Assembly (NCBI GenBank): GCA_944548615.1
Contig: OX155961.1
Location: forward strand, 17,835,538 to 17,899,537
From: Micropterix aruncella
Lineage: Eukaryota > Arthropoda > Insecta > Lepidoptera > Micropterigidae
DNA: 64,000 bases
Direction of reading: 5' to 3'
The notes below the pieces were generated by a model that ran no database searches, was not told where the DNA came from, and worked only from the letters and a program-made list of their open reading frames with translations. This document shows, in pieces, positions 34,549-47,281 of this stretch (position 1 is its first letter; each line of letters opens with the position of its first letter). Position numbers and translations under genes: made by a program.

Positions 34549-35079
34549 TTAGAACGGGGCGCCGTAGCTGCCGGAAGGGCGCGACGAGGGGGCGCCGTAG
34601 GAGCTGGAGGGTCCGCTGGGGTATCCGCCGCCGCCGCCGCCGCCGCCGCCCTGCTGCTCGAACTGCGCGACCTGGATGGCCTGGCGAACGGCTTCCAGAT
34701 CGATGCCGACGACTCTCGAGGAGTATCCGCCTGGAGCGCCGTATGACGATGATGGAGGGCCGTACGAGCTGGACGGGCCGCTCGGGTAGCCGCCGCCGCC
34801 GCCGCCTCCGATGCTGTTGGACGACGACGAGGACTGAGACTCTTCCTTGAGGAGGATCTGCCTGATCTGCTCTAGGAGGGCCTGGTCTACGTTCTGGCCT
34901 TCCGAGGTTTGGAAGCCGGAGCTGACCGCTTGGTAGCCGCCGCCGCCCCCGCCTGATCCGCCTCCGAATCCGCCGCCGAAGCCGCCTCCGCCTCCGCCTC
35001 CGCCACCGCTAGGCCTATTGTAGCTGTAGCCTGATGGTGGTTCGGCGCAGACGCACGCTGCCAGGGCCAACACTGCACA
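34549..35079 (-). CDS. glycine-rich cuticle protein (pupal cuticle protein 36-like), exon 2
   Basis: This exon encodes residues 7-182 of a secreted structural protein of the cuticle. Joined to exon 1 (51,914-51,931) it gives the signal peptide MNKLTVCAVLALAACVCA, with cleavage expected before EPPSGYSYNRP. The mature chain has Gly-only runs, a helical segment at about 69-87 (NVDQALLEQIRQILLKEE), two YPSGPSSSYG repeats with SYGAP variants, a second helical segment at about 131-149 (IDLEAVRQAIQVAQFEQQ) and the C-terminus SGSYGAPF. It lacks a chitin-binding RR consensus, as for other low-complexity cuticle proteins, which are thought to act in matrix elasticity or cross-linking via Tyr. The acceptor is TAG at 35,082-35,080; the nearer CAG would break the frame with exon 1. 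The stop is TAA at 34,549. The family name is from recall of lepidopteran homologues. Confidence 0.85.
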   Translation of the reverse strand, partial: CAVLALAACVCAEPPSGYSYNRPSGGGGGGGGGFGGGFGGGSGGGGGGYQAVSSGFQTSEGQNVDQALLEQIRQILLKEESQSSSSSNSIGGGGGGGYPSGPSSSYGPPSSSYGAPGGYSSRVVGIDLEAVRQAIQVAQFEQQGGGGGGGGGYPSGPSSSYGAPSSRPSGSYGAPF

Positions 35080-35513
35080 CTATATCAAAACAAAATCATA
35101 GTTTAGACATTGCAATCACGAACTGCTCCAAGAAGGATGAAGGAACAGAAGCTAGCTCTTACTCTCGCGTAATTTAATCCTACCCTGGGTCTTGCAACCA
35201 GGTTAGACCAATGCCAGCCACTCAAACAAGCCGACTTACAGAAGGGTTATATGAATCAAGACGCATCATACACATCGCTGGACAAAATATAAAAAAAATG
35301 ATCCACATAGGATGCACCCTGATTTAAAAGGAATTGGAATGATTACAATAAACTACCCGAAGATAATAAAATTATATGTAGAAACGAAACATACCCCAAG
35401 ACTACATTATTAAGAGATAATTGTATAATATAAACGAATTCTAATTCGGCGATTGACAATATCCATTTTGATTTTCTACATTTATCTTGACATTTTTGCC
35501 ATTTTATTTATTA

Positions 35514-36218
35514 CCAGCTGACCCGTGCCCACTTCGTTGGGCGGTAAAACTTTTTACTTGTGATGAAATTATGAGTGTGGTTAGTACTGAGTGCTATGAT
35601 TTATTTCCTGACTGCCAAAAGAAGGGTTATATTTTTACTGCATGTGTATGTATGTATTTGCATGCCAATTTGACTATATTGCCGTTATTTGTGTGTGTCT
35701 TCATGTGAGTGTCTTATCTCTTCAACCATTTATGCAGTAAAAGGGAAATTATATGCAGTAAAAGGGAAAGTCTTTTGTTTTAAACACTTGAGACGATAAA
35801 TTTACTTATTTTGATATGAATTCATAATTGTTGATAAAATGACCAATAACTATGACCTAACGATTTATTTTTTTTTTTAATATAAAAAAAACTACTTTTT
35901 GTGTCTTAAATATAAAATTTAGACATATGCTGTTGCTGAGTTTTTGTACGCATTACCAAGCTCTACAACTTTTCTCTAAAACTCAATCATATATCTCTTC
36001 GTAAGAAACGTTTTCATTCGACCGTTTTTCTCCGACTTACTAACTACCACGAAAAAGTCTTTTCATGTTTCGGTTTAACATATAGCCCGATGACACTCAC
36101 AAATAACGTGGCTTTCTATTGGTAAAAGAATTTTCAAAATTGGTTCAGTAGACCCAGAGATTACTTCCTACAACCTCACAAACTCACAAAATTTACCTCT
36201 TTATAATATTAGTATAGA
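35514..36218 (-). mobile_element. complete non-autonomous Helitron, 705 bp
   Basis: On minus it starts A|TC (TCTATACTAATATTATAAAG) at 36,218. It ends with the hairpin CCCAACGAAGTGGG and CAGCTGG before host T at 35,513. It is the full-length inverted relative of the tandem pair at 853-1,791 and lies inside the large intron of the cuticle gene. No Rep/helicase coding. Confidence 0.85.
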
Positions 36219-36520
36219 TTGCTTTTTAATTTTATTTTCTCTCCGATAATAAATTGTGTTTTGTATTTGTACGATAATGTTTTTTTTTCTATTTCAAGAT
36301 AACTTAATTGATTCTCACGTCAAAATGTTGCAAAGTAAGTTGACTTTGTAGTTTAAGGTATCTAATGCGATTATTATAAAATAGGTGGCCAGACTCTTTA
36401 GAAACCTTTAGTATCGATTTTTAGAATTATTTTCATCTTAACATTAACATGCCCCTTGTAACACAAAAAAGAGTTGTAAATAATGTTGCTAATTGAAGAC
36501 ATTTACTAAACTTCTAGAAG

Positions 36521-39500
36521 ACAATAACGATCATAACAGACAATCAGAAGAACATCAGCAAGAAGATGGAGATGTTTTCCTTTAATTTTAATTAGTTACT
36601 CACGAGTTGCCATCGTGAAAAGGGAAAAACTCCGCCACCCAAGATTGGATCTCTCGATCAATTCGAATTTCGCAGTCACGAAATGTCTGACTGATTAGCT
36701 TCATTAGCTCGGCGAGATAGCCCCAGACAATGACATCATGGTGTCATTGTCTGGGGCTATCACACCAACGTCAGGTGTCCAGGAATCTGGGCTGCTGACA
36801 TTACCCTGGCATTCTATGGCCAATATACTGTCTGATCTAAAATTATCAGCTTTTCCAAAAGTCTTGCACTTGTTTGTCGCTGGCTGTTGGTCTATCGGTT
36901 AATCCTCGGGAAGGAAAGAGAATTGAAACATTGGAAGTGTATGGGAAATTAACATATGGGAATTACAATGAAATTTATCTCTGAGATTATAATATCAAAT
37001 TTTTGTCTACATTGCGCAACTGTCACGTTTATCAGTGATGTAACAACAAAGAATGGAGTGCTTTTGGTGCGTGAAAATGTGTTGTGTAATAAAATATATG
37101 ATGGTGTATCTTCTACTTCAATTTTATAAGGTTTTTCGTTATATCATTCTACTTTTGGATAAAAAATTTTAATTTTGTGTATGGGATGTAAAATAAAGTG
37201 CAGTCTACGTCGTGCGATAGAGAATAGATGCAGTTGAAATGCGCTACTTTCCAATCCCCTATGCTGCCAAAAAACTGATTATCATAATATAGTTTTAGTG
37301 GCTTAATAACAATAAATACTTAGTTGGCTTAAAATATCACAATCAATTCTGAGAAAAGCCAGAGCGTCGATAGACAATAAAGACAATAACGATCATAACA
37401 GACAATCAGAAGAACATCAGCAAGAAGATGGAGATGTTTTCCTTTAATTTTAATTAGTTACTCACGAGTTGCCATCGTGAAAAGGGAAAAACTCCGCCAC
37501 CCAAGATTGGATCTCTCGATCAATTTGAATTTCGCAGTCACGAAATGTCTGACTGATTAGCTTCATTAGCTCGGCGAGATAGCCCCAGACAATGACACCA
37601 TGATAAATGAAAGCCATGACCGGTCAATTTGTGGGAAAACGGCGAAAGTTCATCCGCCGATATACTAGAAACTGTCTAACTCTTGGAAGTTAGAGGAGCC
37701 AAATGTAATGCAATGCTGTGATAATGAAGATTTTTATAATAACTGCATACTCTATCAATAAGGGCGGCTACCACTGTGAGCCACTGTTTCTACTGTTCTT
37801 AGAGTCAATACCATTCGTTGACGGCTTGATATTATGGAAATTTACTATCTGACTTTGAATCTTCAAATCATTTCCGACTTTTTCGAAGATTTAGTTTTTC
37901 ACACCGAGTCAGTTTTTCGACGATTTCTTATCTTATCAAGAAAAGAAATAAAAAGTAAACCGTGTGTTTATCCTTTGAATCAATATTACTCGGAAATGGA
38001 ATTCGTTAGTAGACAAAAGAAATAAAGAAACAGTAGCTATTTCATATACGAGGTTTTAGGTATTAATGCAGTTTAGCAAACTCTTCTACAATGAAGATGT
38101 TTTAATCTCACCGCATTATAGTCATCACAGTGATTCCGAATCTTTGATCTATGTCTATAAATAAGCGAGATATAGGCGTTTAAAGAAGCGTCAAACACCT
38201 ATATGGCTGTAGGTTGTTAGTTTTTTTTAAACGATTCATGAACACGTATATGGCGGTAGGTTAAGAGTTAGTATTTTTTAAATGCTTCATAAACACCTAT
38301 TTGGCGGTGGGTTAGTTAGTTAAAAAATATGGCAGAGTTAGCTAAACTGAATAAATTTAATATTATCTCGTTTAATTTAATAAATTTTGAATTACATTTC
38401 TTCAAAAAAAAAAAAAGAAACATATATTTCTGACATAAGCACTGGGCTTTGCGAGCGACTCGCGAGCCAGCGATAAAAAAGTGCATCATGTCACGCTTCG
38501 GTATATGACGCATCGGTCAACTGTGCCGCGCAATATAATAGTCGCAATGACGCAATATAATGGTATGGAGATGCTGACGCCGCGGGTTCGATTATGAAGC
38601 AGGCTGACCATATATTTCAAGTACTTTATTGCATCCACTGTCTTCTGATGAATTTTCAGCTTTTCCAAAAGACTTTGGGGATACTAACTAAAATTACACC
38701 TTTCTTAGTACACCAACGTCAGGTGTCCAGGAATCTGGGCTGCTGACATTACCCTGGCATTCTATGGCCAATATACTGTCTGATCTAAAATTATCAGCTT
38801 TTCCAAAAGTCTTGCACTTGTTTGTCGCTGGCTGTTGGTCTATCGGTTAATCCTCGGGAAGGAAAGAGAATTGAAACATTGGAAGTGTATGGGAAATTAA
38901 CATATGGGAATTACAATGAAATTTATCTCTGAGATTATAATATCAAATTTTTGTCTACATTGCGCAACTGTCACGTTTATCAGTGATGTAACAACAAAGA
39001 ATGGAGTGCTTTTGGTGCGTGAAAATGTGTTGTGTAATAAAATATATGATGGTGTATCTTCTACTTCAATTTTATAAGGTTTTTCGTTATATCATTCTAC
39101 TTTTGGATAAAAATTTTTAATTTTGTGTATGGGATGTAAAATAAAGTGCAGTCTACGTCGTGCGATAGAGAATAGATGCAGTTGAAATGCGCTACTTTCC
39201 AATCCCCTATGCTGCCAAAAAACTGATTATCATAATATAGTTTTAGTGGCTTAATAACAATAAATACTTAGTTGGCTTAAAATATCACAATCAATTCTGA
39301 GAAAAGCCAGAGCGTCGATAGACAATAAAGACAATAACGATCATAACAGACAATCAGAAGAACATCAGCAAGAAGATGGAGATGTTTTCCTTTAATTTTA
39401 ATTAGTTACTCACGAGTTGCCATCGTGAAAAGGGAAAAACTCCGCCACCCAAGATTGGATCTCTCGATCAATTTGAATTTCGCAGTCACGAAATGTCTGA

Positions 39501-41266
39501 CTGATTAGCTTCATTAGCTCGGCGAGATAGCCCCAGACAATGACACCATGATAAATGAAAGCCATGACCGGTCAATTTGTGGGAAAACGGCGAAAGTTCA
39601 TCCGCCGATATACTAGAAACTGTCTAACTCTTGGAAGTTAGAGGAGCCAAATGTAATGCAATGCTGTGATAATGAAGATTTTTATAATAACTGCATACTC
39701 TATCAATAAGGGCGGCTACCACTGTGAGCCACTGTTTCTACTGTTCTTAGAGTCAATACCATTCGTTGACGGCTTGATATTATGGAAATTTACTATCTGA
39801 CTTTGAATCTTCAAATCATTTCCGACTTTTTCGAAGATTTAGTTTTTCACACCGAGTCAGTTTTTCGACGATTTCTTATCTTATCAAGAAAAGAAATAAA
39901 AAGTAAACCGTGTGTTTATCCTTTGAATCAATATTACTCGGAAATGGAATTCGTTAGTAGACAAAAGAAATAAAGAAACAGTAGCTATTTCATATACGAG
40001 GTTTTAGGTATTAATGCAGTTTAGCAAACTCTTCTACAATGAAGATGTTTTAATCTCACCGCATTATAGTCATCACAGTGATTCCGAATCTTTGATCTAT
40101 GTCTATAAATAAGCGAGATATAGGCGTTTAAAGAAGCGTCAAACACCTATATGGCTGTAGGTTGTTAGTTTTTTTTAAACGATTCATGAACACGTATATG
40201 GCGGTAGGTTAAGAGTTAGTATTTTTTAAATGCTTCATAAACACCTATTTGGCGGTGGGTTAGTTAGTTAAAAAATATGGCAGAGTTAGCTAAACTGAAT
40301 AAATTTAATATTATCTCGTTTAATTTAATAAATTTTGAATTACATTTCTTCAAAAAAAAAAAAAGAAACATATATTTCTGACATAAGCACTGGGCTTTGC
40401 GAGCGACTCGCGAGCCAGCGATAAAAAAGTGCATCATGTCACGCTTCGGTATATGACGCATCGGTCAACTGTGCCGCGCAATATAATAGTCGCAATGACG
40501 CAATATAATGGTATGGAGATGCTGACGCCGCGGGTTCGATTATGAAGCAGGCTGACCATATATTTCAAGTACTTTATTGCATCCACTGTCTTCTGATGAA
40601 TTTTCAGCTTTTCCAAAAGACTTTGGGGATACTAACTAAAATTACACCTTTCTTAGTACACCGACGTCAGGTGTCCAGGAATCTGGGCTGCTGACATTAC
40701 CCTGGCATTCTATGGCCAATATACTGTCTGATCTAAAATTATCAGCTTTTCCAAAAGTCTTGCACTTGTTTGTCGCTGGCTGTTGGTCTATCGGTTAATC
40801 CTCGGGAAGGAAAGAGAATTGAAACATTGGAAGTGTATGGGAAATTAACATATGGGAATTACAATGAAATTTATCTCTGAGATTATAATATCAAATTTTT
40901 GTCTACATTGCGCAACTGTCACGTTTATCAGTGATGTAACAACAAAGAATGGAGTGCTTTTGGTGCGTGAAAATGTGTTGTGTAATAAAATATATGATGG
41001 TGTATCTTCTACTTCAATTTTATAAGGTTTTTCGTTATATCATTCTACTTTTGGATTAAAAATTTTAATTTTGTGTATGGGATGTAAAATAAAGTGCAGT
41101 CTACGTCGTGCGATAGAGAATAGATGCAGTTGAAATGCGCTACTTTCCAATCCCCTATGCTGCCAAAAAACTGATTATCATAATATAGTTTTAGTGGCCT
41201 AATAACAAAAAATACTTAGTTGGCTTAAAATATCACAATCAATTCTGAGAAAAGCCAGAGCGTCGA
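36521..41266 (+). repeat. tandem array of a 1,948-bp unit (one short and two full copies)
   Basis: Landmark ACAATAACGATCATAACAGA occurs at 36,521, 37,383 and 39,331. The second and third units are 1,948 bp apart and almost identical; the first is 862 bp because about 1.1 kb is missing at 36,735-36,762. The array ends at GAGCGTCGAT (41,266). Inside each full unit are a 63-residue frame (37,834; 39,782), a roughly 60-bp minisatellite (GCGGTAGGTTA), and a segment with CCGCGGGTTCGATTATG. No recognisable protein or transposon ends. It lies in the cuticle gene intron. Confidence 0.85.
36716..36761. repeat. 20-bp-arm palindrome at the deletion junction of the first array unit
   Basis: GATAGCCCCAGACAATGACA is followed by TCATGG and TGTCATTGTCTGGGGCTATC. 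The right side equals the reverse complement of the corresponding sequence in the full units (which reads GACACCATGA), so an inverted copy was written at the deletion point. Confidence 0.8.
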
Positions 41267-41639
41267 TCCTATCTGCTAACATGGTGGTTCGAAGCCTGTT
41301 TTTGATCAACTTCAAATTTGACAATGACAGGTACATTCTTAGAGCGACCTAGCTATTAGGAAAACGATCTTTAATGTTGTAGAAGGAGTTTGTACATCCA
41401 CCTATCCTGGCTGGTCATTCTCAACATCATCTTTCGAACTCGAAGCATTTTTATGGTTCGGGCCCATAGGCTGCATCCTAGATATCCATGGATTCAAGAG
41501 ACTCCGAAGACCAAGCAGAAGAAGGACATTCTTATGCAGCAGAATTCAAGAGTACAGATAGCTATGATGATCACCAACCTTCGATAGAAGATGAAGACTG
41601 ATCGTGCGAAATTACTACTACAGCAAAATCCCTTGTCAA

Positions 41640-42575
41640 AATACTTGGCATTTTCAGAAGACAACTGCATATCTGGTTGCCAGTACGCCAAATGTGAAAT
41701 ATTCATATACTTGCTCTTCTGCATCGTGTGACTTCCCAATCAGTACCATCCTATCGCCACCATTGAGTTCCCACGGTCTCGTACTTCGGTCAGCCTCTGA
41801 CAATTTACTCAAAATTTCTTCTCATAATATCTTCTCCTAATATTCTCAGAATCTCATAATCTTCGCATGCTCTCTATAACTTAGATGAGTTTGGCAAGAT
41901 TGTCGTAGGTTTTGAAATGTAATTATAGCATACATGAAATGATATGTATTATTTCTATATGTTTTACAGTATTTCTTAATTTTCTTTCAGAGTAATTTCA
42001 TTTTCATTTTTTTTATCTTAGTAATACCATTGATTATACAGTATAATCAATGGTAGTACTCTAGTACTGGTTATTCTTGAAAAACATTTTGTACCTATAT
42101 TTTTTTTAAAGTATTGACTGTATATTTTTTTTTTGTAATTTGAGTGAAATTTTTTTAGATTATTGTACCATAAGTACCTTTATATAAAAGTATATGTAAT
42201 GAAGATATTAACATTTTTGCGACAACGCAAAATGACGCGTTCCATAGTATGTATTTACTTTTTTTAGAATTGATAAAATATCGCTATGTCTATGACTATG
42301 ACTATTGATTTCTGCTCCTTTTCAAGACTCACCTCGAAAAGTACTCATGTTCTAAGAAGTAACCAGTTCTTCCCTTCGTCTTCCAAGTTCCTCTCCTCGG
42401 GTATTCTTAGTTGTAAGTATAGTAATTTGTATATTATGCAGGCAAGCTTATTTTAATATTTATTTCTACTACTCTCTTATGTACCACTGCAATGTGATTA
42501 GGTTAGTTGTAAGATACTGCAACCTGGCAATAAGCTCGATTTTTTATATTTTTCAAGTGCAAATAAAAAGTGTTA
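41640..42575 (+). pseudogene. LINE 3' part (family SHGLVLRSAS, copy 3), decayed
   Basis: At 41,750-41,830 it reads PPLSSHGLVLRSASDNLLKI, nearly identical to the 24.5-kb copy. After a gap with unrelated AT-rich sequence, about 42,315-42,560 matches the 3' end (GACTCACCTCGAAAAGTACT, GATTAGGTTAGTTGTAAGAT, GGCAATAAGCTCGA, AGTGCAAATAAAAAG). A short palindrome (arms ACCATTGATTATAC) sits in the gap at 42,026-42,057. Confidence 0.65.
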
Positions 42576-42848
42576 TATTTTTTTGAGCAAAGCCAATTCT
42601 TTCAAATGGGAATAACATTAATATGTAACTTTCAGGTACCTACCTCATTTTAGTTCGTATTGTTTAATAATGATATCATGAATTTATTATTTAATATGTA
42701 GATTACAATATGTAACGTAAGATACCTGACCATATACATACGTTGTTTTTTTTCCAATTTTGTTTTGATACTTTCTATTGTGTGATTATTTTTTGTATAG
42801 AGTGCCTAAGATGACTATTAATATTCTTATAATAATTATCTATTTTAT

Positions 42849-43082
42849 GGGCCCGATTGCGTTTCTTTGTGAACTAAAACTAAAATTAGTCCAAGCGAAC
42901 TAGACAGAACAATACGTTAGAGCGGAATATGAAACAACGATCGTCGATAAATACTACCTGTTGAACTTATACTCGTCCGAATAAATTCGAGCATGCTTGC
43001 GGTGTAAGATTTGACCTTAAAAATGTCTCGTTCACACGGACTAATTTCCGATTTTAGTTCACGAAGAAACGCAATCGAGCCC
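42849..43082. mobile_element. MITE with ~30-bp TIRs
   Basis: GGGCCCGATTGCGTTTCTTT at the left is the inverse of AAGAAACGCAATCGAGCCC at the right, extending inward to GAACTAAAA. TAT lies outside both ends, a possible 3-bp duplication. The 234-bp interior is non-coding. Confidence 0.75.
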
Positions 43083-43429
43083 TATATGTATACTCATGTA
43101 CATGGATTCAGCTCTATTTTTTTTAATTTTATTGGTCTGTCGTGTAAAGCCGACTTTAGTCGATATCTACATATATTCGATATCTACTACTATTGTCGAA
43201 TATCTAAATATATTAATATATCACTAGCAACTGACGAATGCTAATATGCGATAATTAGCTTTAATTGATAATTCATGCTTTTATTGTATTTTCTGAATGA
43301 ATAAATTGAATACGGAATAATGAATTAATAATATTGAAATTATATAAAACGCTTACTCTCCCCAAAATCCCGTTGTTTAAATTACAAACTAGAAGCGCTC
43401 ACTTGCGTCACTTGCGACGAATCCTCAAA

Positions 43430-43520
43430 ATAGTCTACACAGCACCCTACACCGACCTTTACCCATATAAATTCTGTCCAATTTCGATGGGGTGTACGTC
43501 AAGGATGCCGCCTCGTCCCA
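43430..43520 (+). pseudogene. reverse transcriptase fragment (LINE)
   Basis: The plus strand reads NSVQFRWGVRQGCRLVPFF then a stop. GVRQGC.L.P.. is the conserved RT block before the YADD box of non-LTR polymerases (usually GVRQGCPLSP). Only about 30 codons are recognisable. The rest of 43,100-44,010 is unassigned. Confidence 0.5.
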
Positions 43521-44014
43521 TTCTTCTAGTTGCGTAACCTAAGTGCGTTTAAATTGCTACGCGTCTGCGTGCTCGTGTTATACAATCGGTGTCGACACTA
43601 GACGTGAAGATTGTTACGTTTGATGAGCGCGCGATTGCGGTTCTTAATGGGACCGGTAGAAAGTGGTTCTCGCGCCGTAAAAGAACCAGGTCAATTTCAA
43701 GTTCAATTCGTGGCTTTAATTGGTTTAGTTGTAACGTTGTTAGAAACCGGAGTAGAATCAACCGCAGATACCACAATTGCCGCAAGTAGGTGTAATATAG
43801 CCGGGGCAACACAGTATACAGAGATAAAACAGTAAGGCAAGGCATTGGAGGATAGACTGCGAGAAAAGTAAGCATTATTAGGCTACGCGGTCACAGGCGG
43901 GGGGGAGAAACCCCACCCACTACCCGTGCAGTTCTAACGACGTATGTCATTTTATCTGCCCTGGATGTTGTGCAACTACAACATCACGCGTAACGGAAGT
44001 GAGCAGGATGGCTG

Positions 44015-44735
44015 GCGGTGTCGACTACAACAGGCGAACCCGTCACCCCAGGCTGGTATAACGATACAGATCGTTCTTTAAGCCGTGGGATGAGCGTAGA
44101 AGACTTGGGGACAAGACAATCTACTGTCTAGTTCACCAGCAGCCCGTTAGGGACCAACATCTTACGGCGAGGCACTGGTAAAGGTACCCAGCGGGCAGCC
44201 TCACCTCCTAACTACCAGTTTTGGCAGGATATCTCCGTCTGAAATTAACCTTCAGGATACCTCCGTCCTCCCGATTGGTTACGGGTCCGAAGTCGCTTAC
44301 GCAACCTCTACCTGTTGTAATACAGCGGTAATTCAGTTTAAATTTATCGCGGACCTGGGCGTTCTTTGCCCTTAGTGCCACACAGGATCGAGTGGCCCAA
44401 GGTCATTTCGAGAGTGGCATGACATCAGGTGAAACATCCACCCCTGCTGCTTAGGAAACAGTGTATTTCCATAGTCTCCAGTCCCCTTCAGCAATTAGTC
44501 AGAATGCACACCCGATTGGCTTCGACGACCGGTGCGCAAACCGTCTAGTGGCGCCGGGATGCAATCCAGCCGGGCGAAACCGGTCCACCAGCTCTGAGGC
44601 ATGAGACACGGGAGTCTTACCCGGGGTAGCCTTCCAGTCGGGGAGGCTTCTGAATAGGAGCTGAATCGTGAGTTGAGCCGATCCGAGAACAAAATCATCT
44701 TGTGGCCCAAGCTGCACGAAACCGTTCACTACCAA
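44015..44735 (+). repeat. GC-rich repeat family, copy E
   Basis: It starts GTCGACTACAACAGGCGAAC and follows copies A-D with more divergence. It ends AAGCTGCACGAAACCGTT, which is the inverse of a sequence beside copy G (AAGCTGCACAGAACCGTT at 61,976-61,993). Frames of 71-78 residues on minus are not conserved. Confidence 0.7.
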
Positions 44736-45225
44736 CGGATGTGAGTAGAGAGATACGTTCGAAAAGCATGCAAGTTAGCGATACACGGATGGGGGTTGTT
44801 AAATTTCTCGAACGTTCCAATATCTGCGTCGGCGTAGTGGCGACCATATAACGCTTGCCCGCTTGCTTCTGCGAATTTCGTTCAACGGCAGCACAGTCGG
44901 CGCGGACGACGCTTGTGGTGGAATGTTTAGTAATGGTGTTACGATTTGTGCTAGCCCTTAGGACTCGTGACGTCGCTCGCTTTGATTTTAATTTTGTTCT
45001 AAGAGAAGTTACTGTCTGTATACTGTGACGGCAGGGTGACTGTGGTTCCTTTCTCCTATTCAGCATGGATCTGTCTGAAGTCTGAACACAGGGAGTACAC
45101 TGGAAGACCTAACAATACCCCGATGACCCAACTCTTGACGATAGGGAGTTCTGGAAAATATGCAGCGAGCAATAATCCAGTCACGAAACTTGAGGTCAAA
45201 ATAATATAAACGACTTAGTCATTTA
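44736..45225. other. no gene recognised
   Basis: A 123-residue minus-strand frame (44,695-45,066) overlaps the end of the GC-rich copy. It is rich in Arg, Ser and Thr and has no recognisable motif. I do not call a gene. Confidence 0.35.
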
Positions 45226-45818
<593 letters not shown>

Positions 45819-45841
45819 TTAGACTTAACTTGTTAAGACTG

Positions 45842-47217
45842 ACAACTTATTACTTGTTACAATTGACGCTGTCTCTCTTTATACTAATATTCCCCATGAT
45901 TTAGGCTTAGAAGCGATTTCCCATTACCTTAATCAAAGGCCCAGCCCCCAAATTCCTTCTACAAATTTTCTTTGTAAGTTGGCTGAATTCGTCCTCACTA
46001 AGAATGCTTTTTCTTTTGAGGATGAATTTTATCTCCAAATTAAAGGTACAGCAATGGGAACAAGAATGGCTCCTTCTTATGCGAATCTTTTCATGGGGTT
46101 ATTAGAAAATAAATTTCTTCTTACTCAAAATTTACAACCACTAATGTGGTATAGGTTTATTGATGATATTATATTGTTTTGGCCACATGGACATGACACA
46201 CTCACTGACTTCCTTACAGATTTAAATAATTTCGGACCCTTAGATTTTACATACACTATATCAGAAAATCAAATTACATTCTTAGACGTTGATCTAACTC
46301 TATCCGAAGGCACCATTAAAACTGCAATTCATATAAAACCTACAAACAAAGAGCAATACCTACATTTCGATAGCTGTCATCCGTTTCATACCAAAAAGTC
46401 AATTCCATATTCAATGTCCATTCGCGGACACCGTTTAATTAATAATAAAGAAAATCTAGATAAGTACCTTTCTAATCTTAAAAAATCACTAATAGAAAGA
46501 AATTATCCTGCCTCTTTGTTAGATAAAAATATAATAAATTCCGAAACAAAATTTTCACCTAAACCTAAATTGGTGTCAAATTTAAATCAAAATAAAATCT
46601 TCCTAAGTACTACTTATTTTCCTGGCACTGAGAAACTGCGACCAATTTTAGCAGATTTATTCCCTATTATAGCTAACGACCCATCAACCAAAGGTTTATT
46701 AGATATACCACCAATTTTATCATTTCGAAAACCTCCTAATTTAAAATCAATACTTAATAAAAATAATCGAAATTATCTTAGTACTAACAAAAATTTGGGC
46801 CTACAGCCTTGCGGTCGATCACGTTGTAAAACATGTCCTTTATTAGATCGAAGCATTTATTTTACTAGTCCTAACACTCCCAACAGTTACAGAGTTCCTT
46901 TTAATAGTAGTTGCATTTCAAAAAATATTGTATATCAATTACTTTGCCAGACCTGCAATGCATTTTATATTGGGGAAACAACTACACCTCTTAGCATTAG
47001 GTTAAATAATCACAGGGCCAGCGTAGGCAATGAAAGTCAACTTCCAATAGCATTGCATGCTAAGGCACACAATTTAACTTTTGATAATTGTTTTAAAGTA
47101 AAAATTATTAAGTGCCTTGGCGATAACGCTAAAGAAAGAGACGTTAAATCTTGGGAGTTGGCTTTTATAAATATTTTAGGCGCTTGCAAGGGTCCCGGTC
47201 TGAATAGGCAAAATTAA
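45842..47217 (+). CDS. Penelope-like RT with GIY-YIG endonuclease, N-terminally truncated
   Basis: The open frame enters right after the left inverted repeat with LLLVTIDAVSLYTNIPHDLG (RT motif A). It continues through GTAMGTRMAPSYANLFMGLL, then YRFIDDIILFW (catalytic Asp pair) and ITFLDVDL. A Cys cluster LQPCGRSRCKTCPLL is followed by NIVYQLLCQTCNAFYIGETT, RLNNHRASV and WELAFINILGACKGPGLNRQ, which form a GIY-YIG-type endonuclease. This enzyme pair nicks target DNA and copies the RNA at the nick. About 458 codons are open, against roughly 800 in complete elements, and the N-terminus is missing. No frameshift is seen, so the insertion is young, but the truncation makes activity unlikely. From the first start-like codon (45,979) 412 residues remain. 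Confidence 0.88.
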
Positions 47218-47281
47218 TACAGTAATTATATTTGTTCAGACATATTCATTAAAAGCTTATTAATATTTTTCATTTAAAAAT

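Noticed and set aside
35070..35078. CAG at 35,075-35,073 as the cuticle exon 2 acceptor
   Set aside because: It would put exon 2 out of frame with MNKLTV; the TAG six bases upstream keeps the signal peptide open.
38570..38600. tRNA-derived SINE (GGGTTCGATTATG as B box)
   Set aside because: No matching A box at the right distance and no poly-A or short-repeat tail; a chance match is likely.
37834..39973. Identical 63-residue frames in the array units as a repeated gene
   Set aside because: Identity is explained by recent duplication of the DNA. The sequence has no domain and ordinary AT-rich composition.
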